Of a stretch of 64,000 nt of DNA, positions 22,338-31,170 are shown one piece after another; within the stretch, counting starts at the first letter, position 1; every line of letters begins with the position of its first letter. The stretch is from Skeletonema tropicum. Its lineage: Eukaryota > Bacillariophyta > Thalassiosirophyceae > Thalassiosirales > Thalassiosiraceae. Position numbers and translations under genes: made by a program. The DNA lies in the NCBI GenBank assembly GCA_037178625.1, contig CM074127.1:3472001-3536000 (forward strand). Reading direction: 5' to 3'. Below the pieces are notes generated by a model. That model saw only the letters and a program-made list of their open reading frames with translations, ran no database searches and was not told the origin of the DNA.

Positions 22338-22818
22338 ATGGCGTCTGAATTGATTGTAGACTTCCCTCCCAACAGCAGCCGCGTTGTGCGATTCGCTGAA
22401 ACATCAATGCTTTACACAGTTGATCGATACCAAGACAAAAACGAGCTGTGGTATACCAAGGCAGAATACAGCTCAATGAAACGTGACATCAGGAGCGATG
22501 TCCTCCAAGCTCGCGCAAGAGATAGTTCGGCTTCCGAAGAAGAGAGCGGCTTCTGGATTGGTATTTCTCATCTACTCACACCGGCCTGTACGTTCGAGGT
22601 GCAGGCCTGCAGACGTCGATGCGTACATGCAGTCCTCGCAGAGCAGACGAAACAGGACTCATATGGAAGTTTCAGGTCGGAAGATATTGCATTTGCTTCG
22701 TCTGATTAACTTTGTATTTATTTTAGCCGAAACAAGGAAGGCCGTATTGAGAGCTAGGAAGCTTGGAAGGCTTCACCAGGATTGTATTGAAGAAAATTGC
22801 AGTCAATCTTCTCCCTAG
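22338..22818 (+). CDS. Diatom lineage-specific family protein (LWYT..EY..MK motif)
   Basis: Proposed exons are 22338-22668 and 22727-22818, with a 58-base intron (GTTTCA...TTTTAG) giving 140 residues. The pattern is VVRFAETSMLYTVDRYQ, then LWYTKAEYSSMKRDIRSDV, then ISHLLTPACTFEVQACRRR, AVLAEQTKQ, and after the junction TETRKAVLRARKLGRLHQ. I recall many short diatom proteins with this layout (an LWYT-EY helix, then an H-L...R...AVL-EQ block); function is unknown. The intron is chosen because only the downstream frame continues the family pattern. Without splicing the frame stops at 22709. It lies inside the repeat island. Confidence 0.5.
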
Positions 22819-23290
22819 GTCGTGTGTATTATAATCGATGTAAAATACAATAGCGAGATTACACAGTACTACTTAACTGTACAAGTTAGAAAATACTCCT
22901 ACCATTTTTACTTGTCGACTATCTCAATTAACATGCCAGATTCAGCCACGGTGCACAATACCTATCAGGTCAAGCTCATGTACATCGTCATCCACCTTGC
23001 TTTGCCCAAGTTAAAATTTTGGTTAGGATATCTATTTGAGAAATTTTCTATATAAGTATGTTGTATGTAATTTATTCTTGCCTAAACTCAGCCGATGCGG
23101 TACCCTGAAATGTCTTTATCTTTGAGCCTTCTTCAAGACACAACTGCTGCGCAACAGCGGCAACGTAGATGGTGTAGAGAAGCAGCAAAACCGGCGGCAT
23201 CTAAGACTGAGAAAGATGTCAGTCAGTCCTCTTACAGAAGTGCTCATTGTACGTCGAGTGCATTCATCTGCTTTCTTCCTCTTCCTCTGC
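22819..23290. other. Intergenic
   Basis: AT-rich, with no supported gene; the ORFs here lack start context and similarity. Confidence 0.5.
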
Positions 23291-24842
23291 CCATCGAACA
23301 CTAATTTCTGTGTTCTCGTCCTTGGTGTTTGTCCAAACAAGACTGCAGGCGCGGCAACTCATGAGCTTGAACTGTCCTCTGCTTTGCTGTACTTCGGGGC
23401 CTTCTCTCCTTGTCATGAATAGGTGCCACAGGCTGCTGAGGAGTGTGAATAGTCTTATTGGAAGCGGTGTTTCTGTGTTCTCAACTGCTATAGAATCCTC
23501 AGAGGCAGCACGCTTCTTGTTGGCACTTCTAAAATATGTGCCAACGTTGGATACGGAAAGTCCATATTGCCGTGCACCACTGATACCTCGATGGAAAACG
23601 ACAATAAAGTACATTGATAACTAAGCTAAGTACCACTTCGTTGACCGAGCCTCTCCTAATGTCAATCGAAAAGATCCATGATATCGTAGTATCGCCAGCA
23701 TCAAAGCGAGCGATTGGTGGTAGATGAAATAGAGTAGCGATAGGCTGTGTACATGTTGCATCTCCATCGATCACATTATTGATTGGCCTCCAGATAGAGA
23801 GTGACTGCTGACACAGATATTCTTTGTGTGTACCCATATTATCAAACTCAGCTGACAGCTGACGTGCCAACTCCTTCTCCAAATGTATTTTGTCTATCAA
23901 GAGTCTCAATACGTTTCGCTCCTTAACAAATGTCCGTAGTGATGCTCAGCATCGTCACACAGCATTTATAATCAGTTGGGGCGGCTTCACAACATCATTA
24001 TCAAATTGATTGTGTCCCTCAGAAAGAAATGATAATGCTCTTCATCATCTTCAGTGTCAGTTTTGAAAGAGTCACGCCGTAGAAGTCCCGGAGTGTAGAT
24101 TATTGTTTAAATCATTTGTATCATCATTCCTGTAAGCTTGCTCGATGACCTGCATCTCGGCGCGGTGACCAAGTGCAGCATATTTGGCTTCCCCCTCAAC
24201 ACCATCATTCCCTTTCCGTAGTGGTCTCATGAAAGAGCTTCTTGCAAGTTCAGTGATTGCTGCATATTCCCAAGTAAAAACGTTTTCATCTTGGCATAGT
24301 AGGTAATTCACTATCCTCATTCTCCGCTTCATGCAATGCCCCAGCCAAATCCCTCACGCACATTTTCAATCGTTCCGCTCCAGGAGATTTTGGTAAGCCA
24401 CCACGACTCTTCATCTTGGCAAGAGTCACAAACTTCTTGACGACTCGCTGCAACCAGTCTACCCAACTGATGAGAATTTGTCTACGATCTTCCGCAGTTT
24501 TCCTTGCATGAATCCTTCAATATTTTTCGATGATTGCAAATCATTGCTGTGTCAGGAGCTTCTTGAAGATATTAAGATTAGGCGGCCATTGCCACCGGCC
24601 AAAACGTATGAATACGCGTAGAGTCATCGTGAGATAGTCCTCCGGACCCTCCTCCTCATCTGTGAACAACCCGCCCGTCGAGATGCCAGCGGCAACAATA
24701 TCATCATCGTCGTCAGTTCGGAATCAAAGACGTTGTTGCCCACAATACCTTTTATCACTTCCTCTCGTCGGCCAAATGCGGCAGCCCACACCACATCTGA
24801 TTGAAGTATTTCTACGGCGCCTGCACGGCTTCTACAAGGCAA
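23290..24842 (-). pseudogene. Degraded coding region, unidentified
   Basis: Reading leftwards on the minus strand, several coding-like pieces follow one another in different frames. They are 24842-24624 (a leader with DVVWAAAFGRREEVIKG), then about 24720-24540 (TGGLFTDEEEGPEDYLTMTLRVF), about 24480-24290 (WVDWLQRVVKKFVTLAKMKSRG), 24332-24072, 23909-23529 (DKIHLEKELARQLSAEFDNMG) and 23614-23264 (GQFKLMSCRACSLVWTN). Multiple stops and frame changes separate them. No family was recognised. It may be a decayed gene or transposon protein; some breaks may be introns. Confidence 0.3.
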
Positions 24843-25037
24843 TAAATCAAGCCAATAGCTGCCATTGAGAGTGAACTTTGAACTTTTGCCCGCTGGATCT
24901 CGGCGGCGGCGGCGGCCGGCGGCGCCACACTACAGACTACAGGTAGCTCGTTATCTATACTCAGCGATGGTTGATGGTTGGTTGATGATAGTTTGGGAGA
25001 TTGGGTGGGTGAAAACAAGTGATTTGTAAAGGTGGTA
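24843..25037. other. Short spacer with GGC microsatellite
   Basis: It contains a CGG/GGC-rich run at about 24899-24922; nothing else was seen. Confidence 0.5.
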
Positions 25038-26080
25038 TCTATGATTATGTACTTTAACGTATGTAGGAGCTGAGACTTCGAAACCTCTAGCTAAAGAGGC
25101 TCAAGCACCTTGACGACCCGATTGAATAATCGTAAATAACACCGGCCCGGCCGTCCATCACCAAACCGCAACACACCGTAACCATGGTGCCGCTGCCGAA
25201 ATAGACCAACTTAATCGCCGACCTATCGGCCGATCGATGGCCAATCATTATTATGGGCTATTATAAACGTGTTATCGTGCTTGGATGCAGAAGAAACGGT
25301 CATTGGGATGTTCGAAAAGCACTGTTCGTTGGCCGGCGAGCGCCGAACATCGCCGTTATAAATCACCGTCACCATTCTGCCTTCTCTTTGGGGATTTGGC
25401 TGCGGCGAGGGCTTCGGCACTTACTTAATAGTCCATACTAATGATTGGCCATCGATTGGCCGATAGGTCGGCGATTAAGTTGGTCTATTTCGGCAGCGGC
25501 ACCATGGTTACGGTGTGTTGCGGTCTGGTGAAGGTCGGCCGGGCCGGTGTTATTTACGATTATTCAATGCCCAATGCCGTCGTCAAGGTTCAAGCACGGG
25601 AACCTGGGGTTGACACAGGTTGACACGTCGGGATGAAGTGATGCGACGAGTGTTTGCTATGAAGGTTAAGTCGTGGTTCTCAAAAATCTAGCGTTGAGGT
25701 GCGTTGAGGTTGATTTCTGATGGCCTGTTCCGTCAAAACTTGCCGCCGACGCCACGGATCGGCCATCTGACACGGTGCGCCGCCAAGCAGCATGTCACTC
25801 GTGGCGGTGGCAGCAAGTTTTGCACGTTGGCGCAAGTTTTTGACGGAACAGGCCATCAGAAATCAACCTCAACGCACCTCAACGCTAGATTTTTGAGAAC
25901 CACGACTTAACCTTCATAGCAAACACTCGTCGCATCGGCCACTAACAAAAATCAGCCACTGTCAACCCCAGGTTCCCGTAGGTTCCCGTGGTTCAAGGTG
26001 CTTGAGACTTTAGAGCTTCTACCTTCTACCGACGCGACCGAAGACATTCCCTCTACATACATTAAAGTACCATAATCGTA
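25038..26080. mobile_element. Compound fold-back element made of two palindromes
   Basis: Three nested or adjacent inverted repeats are visible. The outer pair is 25038-25113 and 25998-26080 (both carry TACTTTAA-GTATGTAG and CTCAAGCACCTTGA). Palindrome A has arms 25121-25264 and 25425-25567, sharing long exact runs such as CCATGGTGCCGCTGCCGAAA. Palindrome B has core arms 25642-25743 and 25832-25934, nearly perfect over about 100 bases. No transposase is encoded. It is likely a non-autonomous fold-back transposon or a composite of two. Confidence 0.6.
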
Positions 26081-26704
26081 CATACTAGTACCACACATCA
26101 CTTTCAAACGCACTCATTTGACATCCATTCCACATTACCATCACTTCTTTAAACCCCATCACCTTCTGAATGCTATCGGTAGATGCGAGACCTGTAGTGT
26201 GGGCGGCGCGGCCTTCTTCGTGTCGATACTACCTAAAAAAAGTGTACTAATATGAGCCGAAAACCGAAAAAGCACTCAGTGAGAGCCAAGAAATAATGCT
26301 TCTATCTGACACTGACAGCAAAAGCAGTTCGGAACCATCCCGCTGGACCTCATAATGAAGGCAACGGAAGCCTCTTTCTCCTTCACACCTCTAATTCAGC
26401 CCGCTCGTAGGCACGGGCAACATTCGAAGGGTATTACTGTACAGTGCAGTAGCGACTCGCATCTGGACAAAAAGCGATAATTGGCGAAAAAAGCCTGCAA
26501 AAGACACTTTGTGATTAGAAAAATGCCGCGTACGTTGAATCATACTATTCCAACAAGTAGGTTGAACTTTGCCATCTGCAGCCATCAGAAAGAGGAGACA
26601 AGATAACTTTTGACTGTGGCGGAATTGCTAAGCGCATGATAGCGAAACAACAGAACGAAGCTGTAGCCCTTCCCATTCCCCGCCGTCTCTTCACTACTAT
26701 CAAG
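26081..26704. other. Intergenic with paralogous empty site and DUF3119 promoter
   Basis: 26463-26526 carries CTGGACAAAAAGCGATAATTGGCGAA followed a little later by GATTAGAAAAATGCC, the uninterrupted version of the repeat that is split by the MITE at 19347-19906. The rest has no gene; the last 100 bases are presumably promoter. Confidence 0.6.
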
Positions 26705-27763
26705 ATGAAACTCTTGTCCTTAATCCTTGCCCTTGCTGGCTGTGGTGTTGCCGCTGCCTTTCTCCAGCCAACCGAACCGCCGCAGCTTCGTCAAGATCTT
26801 CAACACGGAAAGGAAAGTAAAATTGGCTTTTTAAGCGGCGACGAACCATTCAAGTCGTTCCCTCTTCACATGGTAGCCATCCGCAGCCCTTTTTGGAATG
26901 CTTTCGATAGCAAAGAGAAACAGCTCAGCAGTGATGAATTCATTGTAGACAGAGATTTTTCCGTCGCCACGACCCTCATGGCTGTTGGTATTTGGCTAAC
27001 GTGTTTCGGACCTAGTAAGTGATGCACTACAATCAATTTCTGATTGCATGATGACACACATGTATGACTAATAGCTTTCTTGACTAATCTACACTATAGG
27101 TAACTACCCTGAGGTCGATTTGATTGGTGGCATCTTCCATATTTGGTTTGGAGCTTTCATTGGAAAGCAGACAATGAAAACTCGTGCGGTAGGTGTATGC
27201 AACATCATGTCCTTTGTGGAGTATCATAATTCATCTGCATATATATATTTTTGTACACGATCTCAACTTCTTCTTCCAATGACTCCGACTTCACAGGTGT
27301 TCACCAAGGACTCTTTTGAACTTCGAAGCGTTACGAACAAGCACTTGGGCATTCAGGCGGACAAAGGTCTGGTCTCAAAAGAAAGGAAAAATTATGTACT
27401 CGGAACTGATAATAAGTGGAAATACAATACATTTGTGAATTGGGATTTCTTTCCAAGCATGAACCTCCCCATCCTTGTGTATTTCAAGGAAACCCAAACG
27501 CCCAAGGTAAGCCAAACTGCTATTAAGCGAACCGTTAAGTAATTTGTGGTCCATAATAATGTTTTTGCTTACTTCATTCCATACTACCGCAGGAGATGCA
27601 AATCAAAGGAAGTCTTGGTGCTCGTCGAATGGATCGCCGCGACAATGGTCAGATGCACTTCTTCCCAGCGTACGCTAATGCGAAACAGCTCAGGGAACAG
27701 TTTGAATTACATCGCTGCAAAAAGATTGGACCAGTTCACGGCGAAGAATTCAAGAAGGACTAA
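26705..27763 (+). CDS. Plastid-targeted DUF3119 family protein
   Basis: Four exons: 26705-27014, 27100-27188, 27297-27506 and 27593-27763 (260 codons with the stop). The ATG at 26705 opens a signal peptide (MKLLSLILALAGCGVAAAFL) whose VAAAFLQ end fits the diatom plastid import motif; an upstream in-frame ATG at 26636 would bury it. Mature features are membrane-like segments (ATTLMAVGIWLTCF, IGGIFHIWFGAFIG), then WDFFPSMNLPILVYFKETQ and MHFFPAYANAKQL, which match the cyanobacterial and plastid DUF3119 pattern as I recall it. The function of that family is unknown. Intron 2 (108 bases) is a multiple of three and has no stop, so its retention would add 36 residues. Confidence 0.75.
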
Positions 27764-27956
27764 TTCATTGTACGTGTCAATACTGTTACGAATTAGTAAA
27801 TATTAAGGGGGTTGTAAGTATTAGAGGTTTGGAGAATGATCCAGCTAAGGAATGATTGAATGTGAAGATATATCTCATTCTACACAACCTTACAGAGAAC
27901 ACTTGTAAACTTAGGATTGTCTTTGTTTGTACGGTTTCTGTTAAATCGTTCCTTCG

Positions 27957-28934
27957 TTACTTCTTTTTACTCTTAGTTTTAAGCTTTTCAACATACTTCC
28001 TCAGATTGCATTGAACTTCCGCTTGTGTCATGAAATTGCAAAAGTAGTCGGTATCATGTTGCCTCTTCAGATTCATATCATGCAAGTGTTCTGACCTTGT
28101 CAACATTTTACTTGCTACTCGCGCCTGAGGCGGAACTTTTGCAAAACGAGTGGCCTGTGCGTATGCTTGTTGCAACACGGCGCTTTGTTGCATCATCTGG
28201 TCTTTCAGATTGTCAGGAAGCAAAGCTTGCAATGATGTATCATCATCGTTGCTTGATTGCTCTGAGTCAAAAGACACAATTTCATCCACCAAACCTATTT
28301 CCAAAGCAGATTGTGACGGAAATAGTGTTCCCATTGCTAGCGCAAGCTCAGCTTCACGAAACCCGATAGTTCGTACTAACAATTGACCCATCCATGGCGG
28401 GGCTGCAATCCCTAGTTGAGTCTCATTCAATCCGATTGTTGGCACATGCTTCCTACCATTTACGTTACCGCCTGCATACATGACGCGATAGTCGCATGCC
28501 ATAGCTAAAAAGCAACCAGCAGCAGGGGCATGGCCGTGGAGGCAAGAAACAGTAGCAAGGCGTGAACCATACAAATCGATATAAACTTGTTGAAGTGAGT
28601 TCCAGAATTTTGGCAGTCTATCAGGATCAGGTGCAATGAGCTCTGCAATATCAAGCCCTGCAGAGAAGATAGTCGGATTTGAGGAGGCAAGAATAACGCT
28701 TTGCACTTCAGGATAGTTGTCTTCAATGTTTTTGATCGATCTACTGATTTCTTCATTCATTTCCATCGAGAGAGAATTGGCAGGTGGACGGTTCAAGACC
28801 AGAATCGCGACTCCATAGCCTTCGTCAATACCAGTCTTTATCCATTCTCCCGCAGCCGAGGAGAGGCAACGGTGGTGACGAACAGCGACACGACCACCGA
28901 AGCGATACTTTGCCAGCATTGAGGACGCAATCAT
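27957..28934 (-). CDS. ECI1: Mitochondrial enoyl-CoA delta-isomerase 1
   Basis: It moves cis or trans-3 double bonds to trans-2 so that unsaturated fatty acids can complete beta-oxidation. 325 residues from the ATG at 28934; the GTG at 28949 is not needed. The leader (YRFGGRVAVRHHRCLSSAA) looks mitochondrial. Crotonase-fold motifs are RPPANSLSMEM, NPTIFSAGLDIAEL with the oxyanion-hole Gly, HAPAAGCFLAMACDYR, and GLNETQLGIAAPPW, whose Glu is the catalytic base in this family; the NETQLGI text separates ECI1 from enoyl-CoA hydratases. It is single-exon and shares a 322-base divergent promoter with COQ5. Confidence 0.9.
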   Translation of the reverse strand: MIASSMLAKYRFGGRVAVRHHRCLSSAAGEWIKTGIDEGYGVAILVLNRPPANSLSMEMNEEISRSIKNIEDNYPEVQSVILASSNPTIFSAGLDIAELIAPDPDRLPKFWNSLQQVYIDLYGSRLATVSCLHGHAPAAGCFLAMACDYRVMYAGGNVNGRKHVPTIGLNETQLGIAAPPWMGQLLVRTIGFREAELALAMGTLFPSQSALEIGLVDEIVSFDSEQSSNDDDTSLQALLPDNLKDQMMQQSAVLQQAYAQATRFAKVPPQARVASKMLTRSEHLHDMNLKRQHDTDYFCNFMTQAEVQCNLRKYVEKLKTKSKKK

Positions 28935-29256
28935 TCTTGTATTGACCACCGGTCATGCAATAGAAGATAGTGTAGTGATGAATGGGTGATGATCTGTACT
29001 GTATGCGATGCGAATGAGAAGATGTGTCAGTCAGGTGTCAATGATGCGACGGGCAAAACTCAAAATCCACTTATATGACCCGCGCGCGCGCCGCGCCCCT
29101 TTTTTGCTTCTGATATAGTACGTTACAGATGTTACTTTTGTTACGAACCCACCACACAAAAAACAAGCCAGACCAGAAACCAGAAACCAGCGCACGCATT
29201 GCCGACTGCCGACAAAAGAATAACGCCACTATCGCCACACCTACTTCTTTATCACC
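28935..29256. promoter_or_regulatory. Divergent promoter region, ECI1 / COQ5
   Basis: 322 bases between two head-to-head mitochondrial genes. It contains a CGCGCGCGCGCCGCGCCCC stretch at about 29080-29098. No TATA element was assigned. Confidence 0.5.
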
Positions 29257-30273
29257 ATGGCCTCCACAAGCTTGTGTCGGCGGATTGCCGCTAACTGTAC
29301 GCGCACTGCTGTTCTGGCTCGACCTCGGGTAACTTCTTTTTCATCTGTGGCCAAGCAAGACGCATCGTCATCACCATACGTGTCTGGACCGACCACCCAT
29401 TTCGGCTATGAATCTGTCTCAATTAACGAAAAAGAAGGGCGAGTACGCCAGGTGTTTGAAAGTGTTGCAAATGACTACGATGTAATGAATGACTTCATGT
29501 CAGCAGGTTTGCATAGATATTGGAAAGACGAGCTACTACGAATGACAGGTGTTGGTCCCATGTCCAAGGCACTCAGACGTCGTGCATCGATGAAGTATGC
29601 CTCTGACTTGAACAACAGCAACAACGACGAAGATAAGATAGATGATTCAAAAGCCTTACTTTCGATTCTTGATGTGGCAGGCGGTACTGGTGATGTGGCA
29701 TTTCGCTTCGTAGATGCAGCCAATTGTGAGGAGCGTTCCAAAAGTTCAGGGAAAGATGAAATTAATGTGACAGTATGTGATATCAATCCAGAGATGCTGC
29801 GTGTTGGAGAGTCAAGGGCACGTAAGAGATATGGATCGGCGCTATTCGATGAAACTTGTGCGCTCAAGTTTGTTCAAGGGAACGCTCAATGTTTGCCATT
29901 CGAAGATAATTCATTTGATTTATATACCATTGCATTCGGATTACGCAATGTTACTGACGTCGATATGGCTTTGAGAGATGCACTTCGAGTTCTCAAGCCT
30001 GGTGGACGCTTCCTTTGTTTGGAATTTTCTCATGTGCAAAACGTCCCGTTGGCGCAGCTGTACGACATGTACTCTTTCCATGTCATTCCTAAGCTTGGAG
30101 AGGTGGTGGCCAATGATCGAGACTCATATCAGTATCTTGTGGAGAGTATCAGGAAATTCTGCAATCAAGAAGAGCTAATGTCAAGAATGAAGACAGCTGG
30201 ATTTGAGGGTGTGAAGTACACTGATATGACACAGGGTGTAGTTGCTGTGCATGAAGGGTGGAAGCCTTTATAA
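29257..30273 (+). CDS. COQ5: Ubiquinone biosynthesis C-methyltransferase COQ5 (UbiE family)
   Basis: The SAM-dependent methylase that adds the ring methyl in ubiquinone synthesis, in the mitochondrial matrix. 338 residues in one exon. The presequence (residues 1-30) is Arg- and Ser-rich. UbiE/COQ5 signatures are THFGYESVSINEKEGRVRQVF, VANDYDVMNDFMSAGLHRYWK, motif I LDVAGGTGDVAFRF near residue 140, FALRNVT-like IAFGLRNVTDV, LKPGGRFLCLEFS and the end GVVAVHEGWKP. An insert of about 30 residues rich in Asn and Asp (about 110-135) precedes motif I. Plastid menaquinone-type methylase is less likely given the leader. Confidence 0.93.
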   Translation: MASTSLCRRIAANCTRTAVLARPRVTSFSSVAKQDASSSPYVSGPTTHFGYESVSINEKEGRVRQVFESVANDYDVMNDFMSAGLHRYWKDELLRMTGVGPMSKALRRRASMKYASDLNNSNNDEDKIDDSKALLSILDVAGGTGDVAFRFVDAANCEERSKSSGKDEINVTVCDINPEMLRVGESRARKRYGSALFDETCALKFVQGNAQCLPFEDNSFDLYTIAFGLRNVTDVDMALRDALRVLKPGGRFLCLEFSHVQNVPLAQLYDMYSFHVIPKLGEVVANDRDSYQYLVESIRKFCNQEELMSRMKTAGFEGVKYTDMTQGVVAVHEGWKPL

Positions 30274-30411
30274 CTTTCATATTAGCTCTAGCTCTTATTC
30301 TACCCCCACCAAACATGTTGTAGCATCTGACATAGTTTTCTTCACCTCCTCGCCGTAATAATCATTGCATTACTGTTCACGATAGTCTTTAATCAGTGCC
30401 AACTTAATTTC

Positions 30412-30915
30412 TTATCTGGGGGTAATAGCAAAGGTACACTGCTCATAAGTTGTGCAACAAATATCTTGACACGCAGATAAACACTCAGATGCTGTCCTAG
30501 ACAAGCCATCAGGTCCGTAGCTATTCTCGCATTTCGTCTTGCAGTCAGAAATTGAACGCAAGAAACTAGGGTCTTTTTTCGTCCCCTTGACATCGCCTTT
30601 ATCTTTCGGTTTTTGACCTGGGATAGCAGGTGTGCGCCCTGTCTTCCATATGATGTCATCAGCTGCGTTTGATTGTTCTGGGTTGGAAGTGATAGTGGCT
30701 ATAGATCCAGCTCCCGTAATCAGCGAAGCAAGTGCTCTTTTCGACCATTCTCTGCGGCCCAGCATGGTATCATCATTTTGTGCCGAGAGACAAGACGATG
30801 AAGCTCGCGATAATGTTGTTGTGATGGAATTTGAAAAAGCAGAGATTTCTCGGCTGAACAATAGCGCCACGCAGAAAAGCAGAATAGAACGAGTGTTGCA
30901 AGTCATCATTATCAT
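30412..30915 (-). CDS. Cys-rich protein with thylakoid-lumen-type leader
   Basis: 167 residues. The leader is tripartite: a signal peptide ending ISAFSNS (plastid motif), a Ser-rich transit stretch, then GRREWSKRALASLITGAGS with a twin arginine and a hydrophobic run ending NAADD, which resembles a Tat-type lumen signal. The mature part (about 80 residues) has conserved-looking cysteines: SDCKTKCENSYG, SECLSACQDICCTTYEQCTF. I recall plant plastid relatives with an ICCTTYEQCTF block but no firm function. The lumen location is inference from the leader. It converges on COQ5. Confidence 0.65.
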   Translation of the reverse strand: MIMMTCNTRSILLFCVALLFSREISAFSNSITTTLSRASSSCLSAQNDDTMLGRREWSKRALASLITGAGSIATITSNPEQSNAADDIIWKTGRTPAIPGQKPKDKGDVKGTKKDPSFLRSISDCKTKCENSYGPDGLSRTASECLSACQDICCTTYEQCTFAITPR

Positions 30916-31170
30916 ATCCTCTAGGTCTATCTTTATGAAGGAGCTCAGCGGCTAATCCGATTTCTACGATGAGATAGTAGGGAAAGTGACAAGTAGTGAA
31001 CGTTGAGTGCAACGTGCAACGTGCGTCGAAAATGAAAGCAGTGACGGCGATGGTGGTGGCGCTTTTCCTTCTCTGTTTTCTCCGTAAGTATTGTACAGTA
31101 GCGAACGAAGGTGATTGCATTGTACCGACCAGCGACTGTGAATGATATCATCTACAATACCAGCTTTTAA

